A DNA stretch of 64,000 nucleotides from NCBI RefSeq assembly GCF_002150005.2, contig NZ_MSPP01000006.1, forward strand, positions 62,001 to 126,000, written 5' to 3'. The notes under the pieces are model-generated. The model saw only the letters and a list, made by a program, of their open reading frames with translations, searched no databases and was not told where the DNA came from. Position numbers and translations under genes: made by a program. The stretch comes from Marivivens niveibacter. GTDB taxonomy: Bacteria; Pseudomonadota; Alphaproteobacteria; Rhodobacterales; Rhodobacteraceae. Of this stretch, positions 43,963-52,796 are shown piece after piece (the first letter of the stretch is position 1; each line of letters opens with the position of its first letter).

Positions 43963-45062
43963 GATAGCACCCTTAGGTCTGTTGGATAGTTTGTCAGGGA
44001 AACGCAGCCGTCATTGGTGATTAGAACGTCATCTTCGATGCGAACACCCAGACGGCCCGGCACATAAAGACCGGGTTCGTTGGTGAAGACGGTGCCTGCG
44101 GGTAAAACCATCTGGTTTCCGCGCATGATGTATGGGGCCTCGTGAACCTCTCGGCCCAAACCGTGGCCTGTTTTGGTGCGGATAAATTCGGCATGGGGCG
44201 ATGTCTCTAACACACCCGTCACGGCATCGTCGATTTCATGGGCGGTAATGCCTGCGCGGGCTATTTCGTGGCCTTTGCGGTTCGCGGCTAGAACGGTGTT
44301 ATAGATGTCGGCGTCATCGTCTGTGACGTGATCGACAAAAACCGTGCGCGTGATATCGGCGCAGAAACCGCCCCAGCGTGCGCCAAAATCAAATAATAGC
44401 GCATCACCTGATTTGATAGCTACATCTCTGGCTTCGGCGTGGGGGCGGGCTGCGTTTTCGCCAGCGGCAACAATGGGGCGAAACGCATGATCCTGCGCGC
44501 CTTGGGCGAATAAGTTCAGGATCAAGCGTTGTTCGATATCTTTTTCGGTATCGCCCAGTCGAATTGAGTCCAATGTGAGGTCCAAGGCGCGTTCTGAAAT
44601 GTCGATGGCCGTTCGCATGGCTGCGATTTCATCATCGGTTTTGATCATCCGCAGAGCGGAAATTTCGGTTTCAGCGTCGATGATCTGCACATCGGGTTGG
44701 GCTGTTTTTAATGCGTGATGAACGAAAACCCGCATGACTTGGCCTTCGACCGCGATTTTATTGACGGCTAAATAAGCCATAAAGTCGTGAAAAGCGGTGG
44801 AATAACCCGTTTGATCGCGCCAGTCGAATACTGGCCCGTCAAAACCCACCAAACCCCAGCTTTGTAGTTCAAGGTTTGGCACGATCGCAGCGGTACGTCC
44901 GTCAGCGCAGATCGCGATCACATGCGGGCGTTCGTGGCTCATAAACGGATGACGCACGACGCGGGTGAAATTCGGTCCGGGGACAAGCACAATCGCATCC
45001 ACGCCCATGCGTTTCGCAACGGCGCCATATTCGGCAAATCTGTGGGAAAGGGGATCGGTCAT
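43956..45062 (-). CDS. M24 family Xaa-Pro dipeptidase/aminopeptidase
   Basis: The 368-residue protein has an N-terminal creatinase-like domain and a C-terminal pita-bread metallopeptidase domain. Metal-ligand segments are ALLFDFGARWGGFCADITRTVF, KTGHGLGREVHEAPYI and FTNEPGLYVPGRLGVRIEDDVLIT. I chose ATG 45062 (MTDPLSHRFAEYG). It lies between the binding-protein and permease genes of the peptide ABC operon, suggesting that it cleaves the imported peptide or an amide-bonded relative such as a proline dipeptide in the cytoplasm. No signal peptide is visible. Confidence 0.9.
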   Translation of the reverse strand: MTDPLSHRFAEYGAVAKRMGVDAIVLVPGPNFTRVVRHPFMSHERPHVIAICADGRTAAIVPNLELQSWGLVGFDGPVFDWRDQTGYSTAFHDFMAYLAVNKIAVEGQVMRVFVHHALKTAQPDVQIIDAETEISALRMIKTDDEIAAMRTAIDISERALDLTLDSIRLGDTEKDIEQRLILNLFAQGAQDHAFRPIVAAGENAARPHAEARDVAIKSGDALLFDFGARWGGFCADITRTVFVDHVTDDDADIYNTVLAANRKGHEIARAGITAHEIDDAVTGVLETSPHAEFIRTKTGHGLGREVHEAPYIMRGNQMVLPAGTVFTNEPGLYVPGRLGVRIEDDVLITNDGCVSLTNYPTDLRVLSC

Positions 45063-45118
45063 TTGGCCCTCGGGTTTGAGAAGGACCGGCGCGAACGCCG
45101 GCCCCAATGTCGGATAGA

Positions 45119-46708
45119 TTAGTTCAAACCAACTTGGTTAAAGATGTGGCCGCCCAGTGGGTGCACAACATAGCCTTCAACCTCTGGGCGGGTGACCATG
45201 AACACGACCGAATGCGCGATGGTTGCCCAAGGAGCTTGCTCTTTGAAAATGGTCTGCGCTTCTTCGTACAAAGCCGCGCGCGCCGCTTGATCGCTTTCGG
45301 TTTTTGCCGCTTGGATCACGTCTTCGAACGGTTCATAGCACCACTGCGCACGGTTCGAACCGCCAACGCCGTCACAGCCCAGCAGAACGGCCAAGAAGTT
45401 GTCGGGATCGCCATTGTCACCAGTCCAACCCAGCAGGACAGCGCCGTCGCGATCTACATCTTTGGAACGGTCTAGGTATTCGCCCCATTCGTAGGATACG
45501 ATTTCAACGTCCACACCAATTTCAGCAAAATCGGCCTGCATCAGTTCAGCCATACGGCGTGCGTTCGGGTTGTATGGACGCTGAACAGGCATTGCCCAGA
45601 TTTTCATGGACAGATCTTCGACGCCTGCTTCGGCCAGCATGGCTGCTGCGGCTTCTGGATCATAGGCGTCGTCAACTGTGGCTTCGTTATAGGACCACAT
45701 GGTTGGCGGGATCGGGTTTTTCGCAATTTGGCCCGAACCTTGGAATACAACATCAATGATGGCTTGTTTGTCGATTGCCATGTTCAACGCACGGCGAACA
45801 TCAGGGTTATCGTACGGCGCGACTTGGGTGTTGTAGGCCAGGTAGCCGACGTTCAGACCTTCTTGCTCCAGCACGACCGCGTCTTCGTCCGCTTGCATCG
45901 CTTCGATATCAGCAGGGTTCGGATAGGCCATGACGTGGCATTCGCCCGCCTGAATTTTCTGGTAACGTACCGATGCATCCGGTGTGATCGCAAAGATCAG
46001 CGCTTCGACCAGCGCGGGATCGCCCCAGTAGCTGTCGTTCCGCAGATAACGGATGACCGCATCTTTTTGGTAGGCTTGGAATGTGAACGGGCCAGTGCCG
46101 ATTGGATCTTGGTTCAGCATTTCTGGTGTGCCAGCTTCTAGCATCGCATCGGCGTATTCTTTGGACACGATCGATGCGAAATCCATTGCCATGTTGGCAA
46201 TGAACGGTGCCTCTGGGCGGGTTAGATGGAACGCTACGGTGTAATCATCAACCTTTTCGATGCTTTCAATCAGGTCAGGCATAGACATGCCGCCGAAATA
46301 TTCCCAAGTGCCGCCCGAAACCTGATTGTATGGGTTGTCTGGGTTGCCCTGACGATCAAACGAGAAAATGACGTCGTCTGCGTTGAAATCACGGGTTGGG
46401 GTAAAGTTTGCGTTCGAATGGAACGAAACGCCCTGACGCAGTGTGAAGGTGACGGTCATGCCGTCCTCGGACACCTCATAGGATTCTGCTAGGGCAGGGA
46501 TCACTTCGGTGGTGCCGACTTTGAATTCGACCAAGCGGTTATAGATCGGGTGGCTGGACGCATCAAATGTGGTGCCCGAAGTGTACAGCGCAGGGTCGAA
46601 ACCTTCGGGTGACCCTTCGGAACAATAAACCAGCGCTTGGGCATTAACTGCGCCCGCTGTCACGACACAGGCCGCAGCCATGCCGAGTAGTTTGGTCTTG
46701 AATGACAT
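45119..46708 (-). CDS. dppA: Peptide ABC transporter substrate-binding protein (DppA type, SBP_bac_5)
   Basis: The 529-residue periplasmic receptor has a signal peptide (KTKLLGMAAACVVTAGAVNAQA). Family 5 segments include LVYCSEGSPEGFDPALYTSGTTFDASSHPIYNRLVEF, LRQGVSFHSNANFTPTRDFNADDVIFSF, IGTGPFTFQAYQKDAVIRYLRNDSYWG and LLGWTGDNGDPDNFLAVLLGCDG, close to DppA. ATG 46708 has GGAGAG just upstream; a TTG at 46720 is not supported. It is followed by the peptidase, both permeases and both ATPases. Confidence 0.93.
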   Translation of the reverse strand: MSFKTKLLGMAAACVVTAGAVNAQALVYCSEGSPEGFDPALYTSGTTFDASSHPIYNRLVEFKVGTTEVIPALAESYEVSEDGMTVTFTLRQGVSFHSNANFTPTRDFNADDVIFSFDRQGNPDNPYNQVSGGTWEYFGGMSMPDLIESIEKVDDYTVAFHLTRPEAPFIANMAMDFASIVSKEYADAMLEAGTPEMLNQDPIGTGPFTFQAYQKDAVIRYLRNDSYWGDPALVEALIFAITPDASVRYQKIQAGECHVMAYPNPADIEAMQADEDAVVLEQEGLNVGYLAYNTQVAPYDNPDVRRALNMAIDKQAIIDVVFQGSGQIAKNPIPPTMWSYNEATVDDAYDPEAAAAMLAEAGVEDLSMKIWAMPVQRPYNPNARRMAELMQADFAEIGVDVEIVSYEWGEYLDRSKDVDRDGAVLLGWTGDNGDPDNFLAVLLGCDGVGGSNRAQWCYEPFEDVIQAAKTESDQAARAALYEEAQTIFKEQAPWATIAHSVVFMVTRPEVEGYVVHPLGGHIFNQVGLN

Positions 46709-46795
46709 TTTACTCTCCAATGTTGGGTTTAGGTAATGTCCGGCATCTGACGTGCCGTTTTTCCGCAGACGCGGTTTTGCCTGACCGAAATGGGG

Positions 46796-47419
46796 TCAGG
46801 ACAATTCTTTTGCCTCTCGTTTGGTGGTGGGGCGGCGATTTTGGTTTTTAGCAAAAACGCTGAGCGTCCCAGTCCAATGGATACGAGCGGATTTATCTGT
46901 GTGATTGGCCCAACTGTGGGGTAGGGCGCCGCTGTAATGTAGGCTGTCGCCAGCCGTCATAGTGAATTGTTGGCCATCCAATGTTTGTTCAATTTGGCCA
47001 TCAAGGATGAAAATGATTTCTTCGCCTTCGTGCGAGACTATTTCGGATTGATATCCCGCAGGGACATGCATGATGTACGAAGACATCTCGGACCCGGGAT
47101 AATCGCTGCCTAGTGTTTCGTATGTGATTGATGATCCTGCGACAGAAAATCGTTCGCGTGTTTCTGCGCGGCTAATAGCGTCCGTTGGTTTTGGGGTTTT
47201 GATGAAATATTCGATCGTGACGTCTAGCCCATCGGCGATTTGCGCCAAAGTGCCCAACGTCGGCACCGCTAGTCCACGCTCAATCTGGCTTACATACCCA
47301 ACCGACACACCTGCCGCATCGCCCAATTTTTGAAGCGTCAGACCCATTTGTTTGCGCCGCTTATGAACCAGCGAGCCCAGTTGCAGGCAAACAGTTTTGT
47401 CGTGTGTAGATTGTGTCAT
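46796..47419 (-). CDS. XRE-cupin transcriptional regulator
   Basis: The 207-residue protein has an N-terminal XRE helix-turn-helix (LGSLVHKRRKQMGLTLQKLGDAAGVSVGYVSQIERGLAVPTLGTLAQIADGL, about residues 12-65) and a C-terminal cupin (about 120-190; SHEGEEIIFILDGQIEQTLDGQQFTMTAGDSLHYSGALPHSWANH). Such regulators often sense amino acids, polyamines or peptides. It lies 88 bases upstream of the peptide ABC operon on the same strand and probably controls it. A perfect dyad 54-73 bases upstream of its start is a candidate operator. Confidence 0.9.
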   Translation of the reverse strand: MTQSTHDKTVCLQLGSLVHKRRKQMGLTLQKLGDAAGVSVGYVSQIERGLAVPTLGTLAQIADGLDVTIEYFIKTPKPTDAISRAETRERFSVAGSSITYETLGSDYPGSEMSSYIMHVPAGYQSEIVSHEGEEIIFILDGQIEQTLDGQQFTMTAGDSLHYSGALPHSWANHTDKSARIHWTGTLSVFAKNQNRRPTTKREAKELS

Positions 47420-47761
47420 AGGCCAGATTTTTTGAACGGCCGGTAAAATTAATCAATAAAAAATTTTTACTGTTGGTAAAAATATTTACCAAGCCGAGCA
47501 ATGTTTAGGTTGTAACACTCATGCGTCGGGGAAAAATTATTTGTTATTTAACAGTATATTAGATGTATTTTTTAGACTTTTCATTTTGCTAAAATGTAAA
47601 TGCACCTTTGCGAAATTCACGTGGCGTAAACCAGCGGCTTTCACAGAAACTGACACAGGTTGTACAATGCAAGCCGGTGGTCCAACATGCGCTGGAACGG
47701 GATCGCTGTGATTTTTTGCCAGATGATCCACAAAGAAACTTGATCGTGATGGAGACTCAAA
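47420..47761. other. AT-rich divergent intergenic region (342 bases)
   Basis: The region separates the XRE-cupin gene from the dehydrogenase gene and must hold both promoters. Apart from the dyad at 47473-47492 and AT-rich sequence around 47520-47600, I see no gene, RNA or repeat. Short open frames here lack ribosome-binding sites. Confidence 0.6.
47473..47492. promoter_or_regulatory. Palindrome TTGGTAAA-AATA-TTTACCAA, candidate operator
   Basis: The dyad has perfect 8-base arms and lies 54-73 bases before the XRE-cupin start codon. Its TGGTAAA/TTTACCA core is the same half-site seen in the lactate locus at 12725-12776, although the adjacent regulators belong to different families. Confidence 0.5.
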
Positions 47762-48634
47762 ATGGCAAAAGTGGCGTTTATTGGCCTAGGGGTGATGGGG
47801 TATCCAATGGCTGGGCATTTGCAGTCCAAAGGCCATGACGTGACCGTATATAATCGCACTACTGCCAAGGCTGAAAAATGGGTTGCCGAACATGGGGGCA
47901 CTCTTGCGCTTACCCCGCGCGAGGCTGCGTCGGGTGCAGAGTTCGTCATGGCCTGTGTCGGTAATGACGATGATTTGCGCGGTGTTTGTCTGGGTGATGA
48001 TGGTGCTTTTTCTGGCATGGATGCGGGTTCTGTTTTCGTCGATCACACAACAGTATCCGCTGCGGTTACGCGGGAATTATTTGCTGTTGCCGAACAAAAT
48101 GACATTGGGTTTGTCGATGCGCCTGTTTCGGGCGGTCAGGCGGGTGCCGAGAATGGCGTTTTATCCGTGATGTGCGGTGGATCGCAGGCGCATTTTGATG
48201 CGGCGGAACCGATTATTGCGGCCTATGCCAGAATTTGTCGTCGCATCGGTGACAGCGGATCAGGCCAATTAACCAAGATGTGCAATCAAATCGCGATAGC
48301 AGGTTTGGTCCAAGGGCTGTCCGAAGCGCTGCATTTTGCCGAAAAATCGGGATTGGATGGAGAGGCGGTTGTCGAAGTCATCAGCCAAGGCGCGGCAGGC
48401 AGTTGGCAAATGTCGAACCGCTATAAAACCATGTTAGAGGATCATTTTGAACACGGTTTCGCAGTGGATTGGATGCGCAAAGATCTAGGGATTTGTCTGT
48501 CGACTGCGGATGAAAATGGCGCGAGCTTGCCGGTTACAGCGTTGGTCGATCAGTTTTACAAAGACGTTCAAAAAATGGGTGGCGGTCGCTGGGATACCTC
48601 GGCCCTTTTCAAACGAATGCGCAATCTGGGGTGA
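47762..48634 (+). CDS. NAD(P)-dependent beta-hydroxyacid dehydrogenase (3-hydroxyisobutyrate/tartronate semialdehyde type)
   Basis: The 290-residue protein has the family N-terminus VAFIGLGVMGYPMAGHL (nucleotide binding), the substrate motif FVDAPVSGGQAGAENGVLSVMCGG, and the catalytic lysine region GSGQLTKMCNQI. Members include MmsB and GarR/GlxR. It is convergent with malate synthase G. That neighbour suggests glyoxylate-related metabolism, hence possibly tartronate semialdehyde reductase, but this cannot be told from sequence. GGAGA precedes the ATG. A shared terminator follows. Confidence 0.85.
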   Translation: MAKVAFIGLGVMGYPMAGHLQSKGHDVTVYNRTTAKAEKWVAEHGGTLALTPREAASGAEFVMACVGNDDDLRGVCLGDDGAFSGMDAGSVFVDHTTVSAAVTRELFAVAEQNDIGFVDAPVSGGQAGAENGVLSVMCGGSQAHFDAAEPIIAAYARICRRIGDSGSGQLTKMCNQIAIAGLVQGLSEALHFAEKSGLDGEAVVEVISQGAAGSWQMSNRYKTMLEDHFEHGFAVDWMRKDLGICLSTADENGASLPVTALVDQFYKDVQKMGGGRWDTSALFKRMRNLG

Positions 48635-48638
48635 TATG

Positions 48639-48668
48639 AAAAACGGCAGGTAATTCCCTGCCGTTTTT
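48639..48668. terminator. Bidirectional rho-independent terminator
   Basis: AAAAACGGCAGG and CCTGCCGTTTTT form a perfect 12-bp stem with a TAATTC loop between the convergent dehydrogenase and malate synthase genes. A/T runs on both sides let it work in both directions. Confidence 0.92.
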
Positions 48669-48671
48669 GAT

Positions 48672-50807
48672 TTACGATTGGGCAGCTTTCACACGCAATC
48701 GCGCGGCATAAAGCAACGGTTCGGTATAGCCAGATGGTTGCCCGATGCCTTCGAATACAAGCGCCCGCGCTGCATTAAATGCTTCGCCTGTGAATGCCGG
48801 TGCCATGGCGCGATAGTTCGGATCGTTTGCGTTTTGGGCATCGACCTTGGGAGCCATTCGTTTGAACGCCTGTTCGACATCGTTTTGGGTACAGATGCCG
48901 TGTTCGATCCAATTCGCAAGATACTGCGACGAAATCCGCAATGTTGCGCGGTCTTCCATAAGGGGCACATCGTCGATGTCGGGTACTTTCGAACAACCCA
49001 CGCCTTGATCGACCCAACGGACCACGTAGCCCAAGATTGATTGGCACGCGTTGTCCAATTCGCGGGTAATCTGTTCAGGTGACAGATCGTGCGACATCAT
49101 AATTGGCGGGGTCAATAACGCGTCTTTGGATGCTTTTTCGCGGTCCATAAGGGTCTTTTGAACATCAGCGACATTTACGTGATGGTAATGCGTCGCGTGT
49201 AGTGTTGCAGCGGTTGGTGATGGTACCCACGCCGTGGTCGCGCCGGATTTGGGGTGTCCGATTTTTACCTTTAGCATTTCGGCCATATCATCTGGCTTGG
49301 CCCACATGCCTTTGCCGATTTGGGCTTGTCCGATCAGTCCAGCCGCCAAACCAGTATCCACATTCCCGTTTTCATAAGCACCAAGCCAGCCGCTGCTGGC
49401 CATTTGCCCGCGCGGAATGACAGGGCCAGCGTACATCATGGTATGGATTTCATCGCCTGTACGATCAAGAAAACCAGTGTTGATGAAAACGCAGCGTGAT
49501 TTCACCTCAGCAATACAGGCAGCTAGGTTCACTGACGTGCGCCTTTCTTCGTCCATGATGCCCAGTTTTACCGTGTTGCGCGGTAGGCCCAACATATCTT
49601 CGACACGGGCATATAGGGTATTGGAAAAGGCGACTTCTTCGGGGCCGTGCATTTTCGGTTTGACCACATAAACCGAGCCTGACCGCGAGTTGCGAATGCC
49701 ATCGGTTTTTTGTAGGTCATGCATCGCCGCAGCAACCGTGATAACGGCGTCCATGATGCCTTCTGGGGTTTCTTCACCGTCCATTAGAACGGCACTATTT
49801 GTCATCAGGTGTCCGACGTTGCGCACCAACATCAGTGCACGACCTGGATGCGTCACCTGTTCCCCGTCGCGCCCGACATAAGTCACATCGTCATTCAATT
49901 GGCGCGTAATTGTTTTGCCGCCTTTTTCAAATGATTCAGACAGGTCGGCCCGCATCAGGCCTAGCCAGTTTGCGTAGACGACACATTTGTCTTCGGCATC
50001 AACTGCTGCAACGGAATCTTCACAATCTTGGATCGCGGTTAGGGCGCTTTCCAAACGGATGTCTGCGATGCTTGCGGCATCGGTTGCACCGATTGGGCTG
50101 TTTGGGTCGATGCAGATGTGAATGAGCAAGCCATTCACCCGTAACATCACATCGCCATTATCGCGGTAACCTACATAGTGGTTGTCGTCAGCCAGCGAAG
50201 TAGGCGTGTCGCCAACCAAAACGGCAAGCGTTTCGCCAGCATCCAATTTTGTCACATCAGCCCAAGATCCCTGCGCCAATGGTGCGACTGCATCCAAATG
50301 TGCACGTGCCCAACTGACAACTTGTGCCCCCCGTTCAGCGTCATAGCCAGAGCCATTTGGCGCGCCGGAAATTGCATCGGTGCCATACAGCGCATCATAT
50401 AGCGAACCCCATCGCGCATTTGCCGCATTCAACGCGAACCGCGCGTTCATGACAGGCACGACCAGTTGCGGCCCTGCGATGGTTGCTATTTCAGGGTCAA
50501 CGTTTTTGACATGAATTTCAAAAGGTGCAGGCTCCGCCTGTAAATAACCAATATCAGTCAGAAACTTTTTCGATGCGGCGACATCGAAATCGCGTCCATT
50601 TTGACCTCGAAACCAATCGTCGATTTGCCGCTGCAGTTCATCGCGTTTTTCAATCAACGCTTTGTTCAGGGGGACCAGATCGCGCAAAATTGCGGCGTAT
50701 CCCGCCCAAAAATCGTCTGGGGACACGCCTAATAGAATTTCGTTTTCAACTAGCGCAGCCAAATCTGCTGATACGTCCAGTCCTGCTCGTTTTACATAAT
50801 TCGCCAT
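48672..50807 (-). CDS. glcB: Malate synthase G
   Basis: The 711-residue enzyme condenses glyoxylate with acetyl-CoA to malate. GlcB-type segments include ANARWGSLYDALYGTDAISG, RVNGLLIHICIDPNSPIG, IQDCEDSVAAVDAEDKCVVYANWLGLM, the catalytic-region VYVVKPKMHGPEEVAFSNTLY, MDEERRTSVNLAACIAEV and AWVPSPTAATLHATHYHHVNV. Length matches the G isoform. AGGGG lies upstream of the ATG. Isocitrate lyase is not nearby, so glyoxylate may also come from glycolate or other sources. Confidence 0.96.
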   Translation of the reverse strand: MANYVKRAGLDVSADLAALVENEILLGVSPDDFWAGYAAILRDLVPLNKALIEKRDELQRQIDDWFRGQNGRDFDVAASKKFLTDIGYLQAEPAPFEIHVKNVDPEIATIAGPQLVVPVMNARFALNAANARWGSLYDALYGTDAISGAPNGSGYDAERGAQVVSWARAHLDAVAPLAQGSWADVTKLDAGETLAVLVGDTPTSLADDNHYVGYRDNGDVMLRVNGLLIHICIDPNSPIGATDAASIADIRLESALTAIQDCEDSVAAVDAEDKCVVYANWLGLMRADLSESFEKGGKTITRQLNDDVTYVGRDGEQVTHPGRALMLVRNVGHLMTNSAVLMDGEETPEGIMDAVITVAAAMHDLQKTDGIRNSRSGSVYVVKPKMHGPEEVAFSNTLYARVEDMLGLPRNTVKLGIMDEERRTSVNLAACIAEVKSRCVFINTGFLDRTGDEIHTMMYAGPVIPRGQMASSGWLGAYENGNVDTGLAAGLIGQAQIGKGMWAKPDDMAEMLKVKIGHPKSGATTAWVPSPTAATLHATHYHHVNVADVQKTLMDREKASKDALLTPPIMMSHDLSPEQITRELDNACQSILGYVVRWVDQGVGCSKVPDIDDVPLMEDRATLRISSQYLANWIEHGICTQNDVEQAFKRMAPKVDAQNANDPNYRAMAPAFTGEAFNAARALVFEGIGQPSGYTEPLLYAARLRVKAAQS

Positions 50808-50929
50808 TTTGACACCCCTTTTCGGGCACTGTGGCCTATCGCAGAAAAAACGAAAAGAGGTCTTTGCCGAAAATCATCACGACGTGGGCTGCTGTGACCA
50901 CGTGTTGATAAGGTCATGAAATAAAGGGC

Positions 50930-50960
50930 TGGCGTTTCTAATGGTTTTCTAGAAACGCCA
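50930..50960 (-). terminator. Hairpin terminator after the second TRAP operon
   Basis: TGGCGTTTCTA and TAGAAACGCCA form a perfect 11-bp stem with a 9-base loop, 20 bases beyond the dctM stop. A T-rich stretch follows on each strand. Confidence 0.75.
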
Positions 50961-50980
50961 AGTTTTTAAGCGCTTTCAGG

Positions 50981-52285
50981 TCAACCAAACATTGAGTTTG
51001 GAATGAATAGCGCGATCTGCGGGAACGCGATGATCAAAAGCAATGCGACCAACATGGCACCCAAGAAGGGCAAAACGCCTTTGAACACCGTTGTCAGCGG
51101 CACGCCATCCGCAACGCCGCGCACAACAAATACGTTCAATCCAACAGGGGGCGTGATCATCCCCATTTCGATAACGATCACAGCGACAACGCCAAACCAG
51201 ATCGGATCAAAACCCATGCCTGTAATCACAGGAAATACGATTGGGATGGTGATGACCAGCATCGAAAGGCCGTCCATGAACATACCCAGCGCGACATAAG
51301 CCAACAAAATTACCGCAAGCGTTCCATAAGGGCCAACATTCAAATTGCCCAAGCCATCGCCTAGTGTTTGCGGAATATGCGTTACCGAAAAGAACGGGTT
51401 TAGGATGTTCGCGCCAATCACGATCATATACAGCATGGATGATGTTTGCAGAGTGCCCATCACTGCCTCTTTAAAGCTTGCCCATGTCAATTTGCGTTGC
51501 AAAACGGCCAGCACCAGTACCAGTCCAGCGCCGATCCCTGATGCTTCGACAGGTGAAAAGACACCCAAATAAATCCCGCCGATCGAGGCAACGATGACGA
51601 ACAGCAATGGCGCTGCGGCGATCAATAGTTTGAACCTTTCGCCAAACGGGACTTTTTCGCCACAAGGGCCGGCGGTCTCATCCAGTGTTGCTATAATCCA
51701 AACCACGGCCATAAACAGTACCATTAGCAGTAGGCCCGGTAGGATGCCGGCCATAAACAGGCGGCCAATGCTTTCTTCAGTCAGGATGGCATATAGAACG
51801 AAGCCCGTGGAAGGCGGGATTAGGAAACCCAAGGTGCCGCCCGCAGCGATCGACCCCGTTGCAAGGCTATCAGCATAACCAACCCGCTTCATTTCAGGTA
51901 AGGCGACTTTGCCCAGGGTGACGGCGGTCGCGACAGACGACCCAGATACGGCCGAAAACGCGGCGCAACCAATAACGGAGGCAGAGGCCAATCCGCCTTT
52001 GAACCGACCGACCCAAGCAAACGCTGCATCATAAAGGCCGCGCGAATATCCCGCGACAGATGAAATGTTGCCCAGCAGGATGAACATGGGAACAACGATC
52101 AGCGAATAATTCGACACTGCCGAATAACTTTCGGTTAGCAACAGTGCCGTGGCAGATCGCATGCCCTCCAAAATGCCATAGCCGAAAAAACCGACGATTA
52201 GCATGGCAAAGGCCACGGGCGTGCGCAAAATCATTAGGGCAAACAGGGCGGCAATGCCCAACAGCCCAACAGTCGTATCGGTCAT
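50981..52285 (-). CDS. dctM: TRAP transporter large permease DctM
   Basis: The 434-residue membrane protein has the DctM pattern: VPMFILLGNISSVAGYSRGLYDAAFAWVGRFKGGLASASVIGCAAFSAVSGSSVATAVTLGKVALPEMKRVGY, GSIAAGGTLGFLIPPSTGFVLYAILTEESIG and EMGMITPPVGLNVFVVRG. It forms the sodium-coupled channel with DctQ, whose gene ends one base upstream. The position beside a LysR and gal genes suggests import of an aromatic acid or related compound. Confidence 0.93.
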   Translation of the reverse strand: MTDTTVGLLGIAALFALMILRTPVAFAMLIVGFFGYGILEGMRSATALLLTESYSAVSNYSLIVVPMFILLGNISSVAGYSRGLYDAAFAWVGRFKGGLASASVIGCAAFSAVSGSSVATAVTLGKVALPEMKRVGYADSLATGSIAAGGTLGFLIPPSTGFVLYAILTEESIGRLFMAGILPGLLLMVLFMAVVWIIATLDETAGPCGEKVPFGERFKLLIAAAPLLFVIVASIGGIYLGVFSPVEASGIGAGLVLVLAVLQRKLTWASFKEAVMGTLQTSSMLYMIVIGANILNPFFSVTHIPQTLGDGLGNLNVGPYGTLAVILLAYVALGMFMDGLSMLVITIPIVFPVITGMGFDPIWFGVVAVIVIEMGMITPPVGLNVFVVRGVADGVPLTTVFKGVLPFLGAMLVALLLIIAFPQIALFIPNSMFG

Positions 52286-52286
52286 A

Positions 52287-52790
52287 TTATTCGGAGTCCT
52301 TGTTCGTCAGGATCAAAACGATGTCGGCGGCGAAAACTGCGACACACAATGCAGAGCCGACAGACAAAATTGCATAGAGTGGCCAGATCGGCAGGTTCAG
52401 CATATTTGTCGCGTCGCCCCATTCCAGCGCATCTAGGCATTTCAACCACGCGCGGCGGGCCAATAGAAAAAGTACGTAGCCAGAGATCAGGCGTGAAAAG
52501 ATATCACCAATCTTTCTGCCCAATCTGCCCAAAAACGTGTCAAACACATCGACAGACACATGCACGCGATGCTGCGTTGCGTAGGGCAGTGACGTCATGA
52601 CAACGGCCAGCGCGGTTAGCTGTACGATTTCATTGATGCCCAAGATAGGCGTGCCAAGCGCGTATCGCATGATCACACCGACTGCGATGATGACAACAAG
52701 CCCGATCAGGCATACGCCGCCAATAACCGCGAGGAGAAAGTTGGTACGGGCGAATAGTTTCGCCCATGCCGTGGTTTGATATCCGAACAT
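52287..52790 (-). CDS. dctQ: TRAP transporter small permease DctQ
   Basis: The 167-residue protein has four hydrophobic helices with the DctQ segment VGVIMRYALGTPILGINEIVQLTALAVVMTSLPYATQHRVHVSVDVF. Here DctQ and DctM are separate, unlike the fused pair in the lactate operon. It lies six bases after dctP and one base before dctM. Confidence 0.9.
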   Translation of the reverse strand: MFGYQTTAWAKLFARTNFLLAVIGGVCLIGLVVIIAVGVIMRYALGTPILGINEIVQLTALAVVMTSLPYATQHRVHVSVDVFDTFLGRLGRKIGDIFSRLISGYVLFLLARRAWLKCLDALEWGDATNMLNLPIWPLYAILSVGSALCVAVFAADIVLILTNKDSE

Positions 52791-52796
52791 CGTTCT

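Noticed and set aside
46780-46800. Inverted repeat CCTGACC/GGTCAGG at the end of the XRE-cupin gene
   Set aside because: The stem overlaps the stop codon region and has no U-run; too weak to call a terminator.
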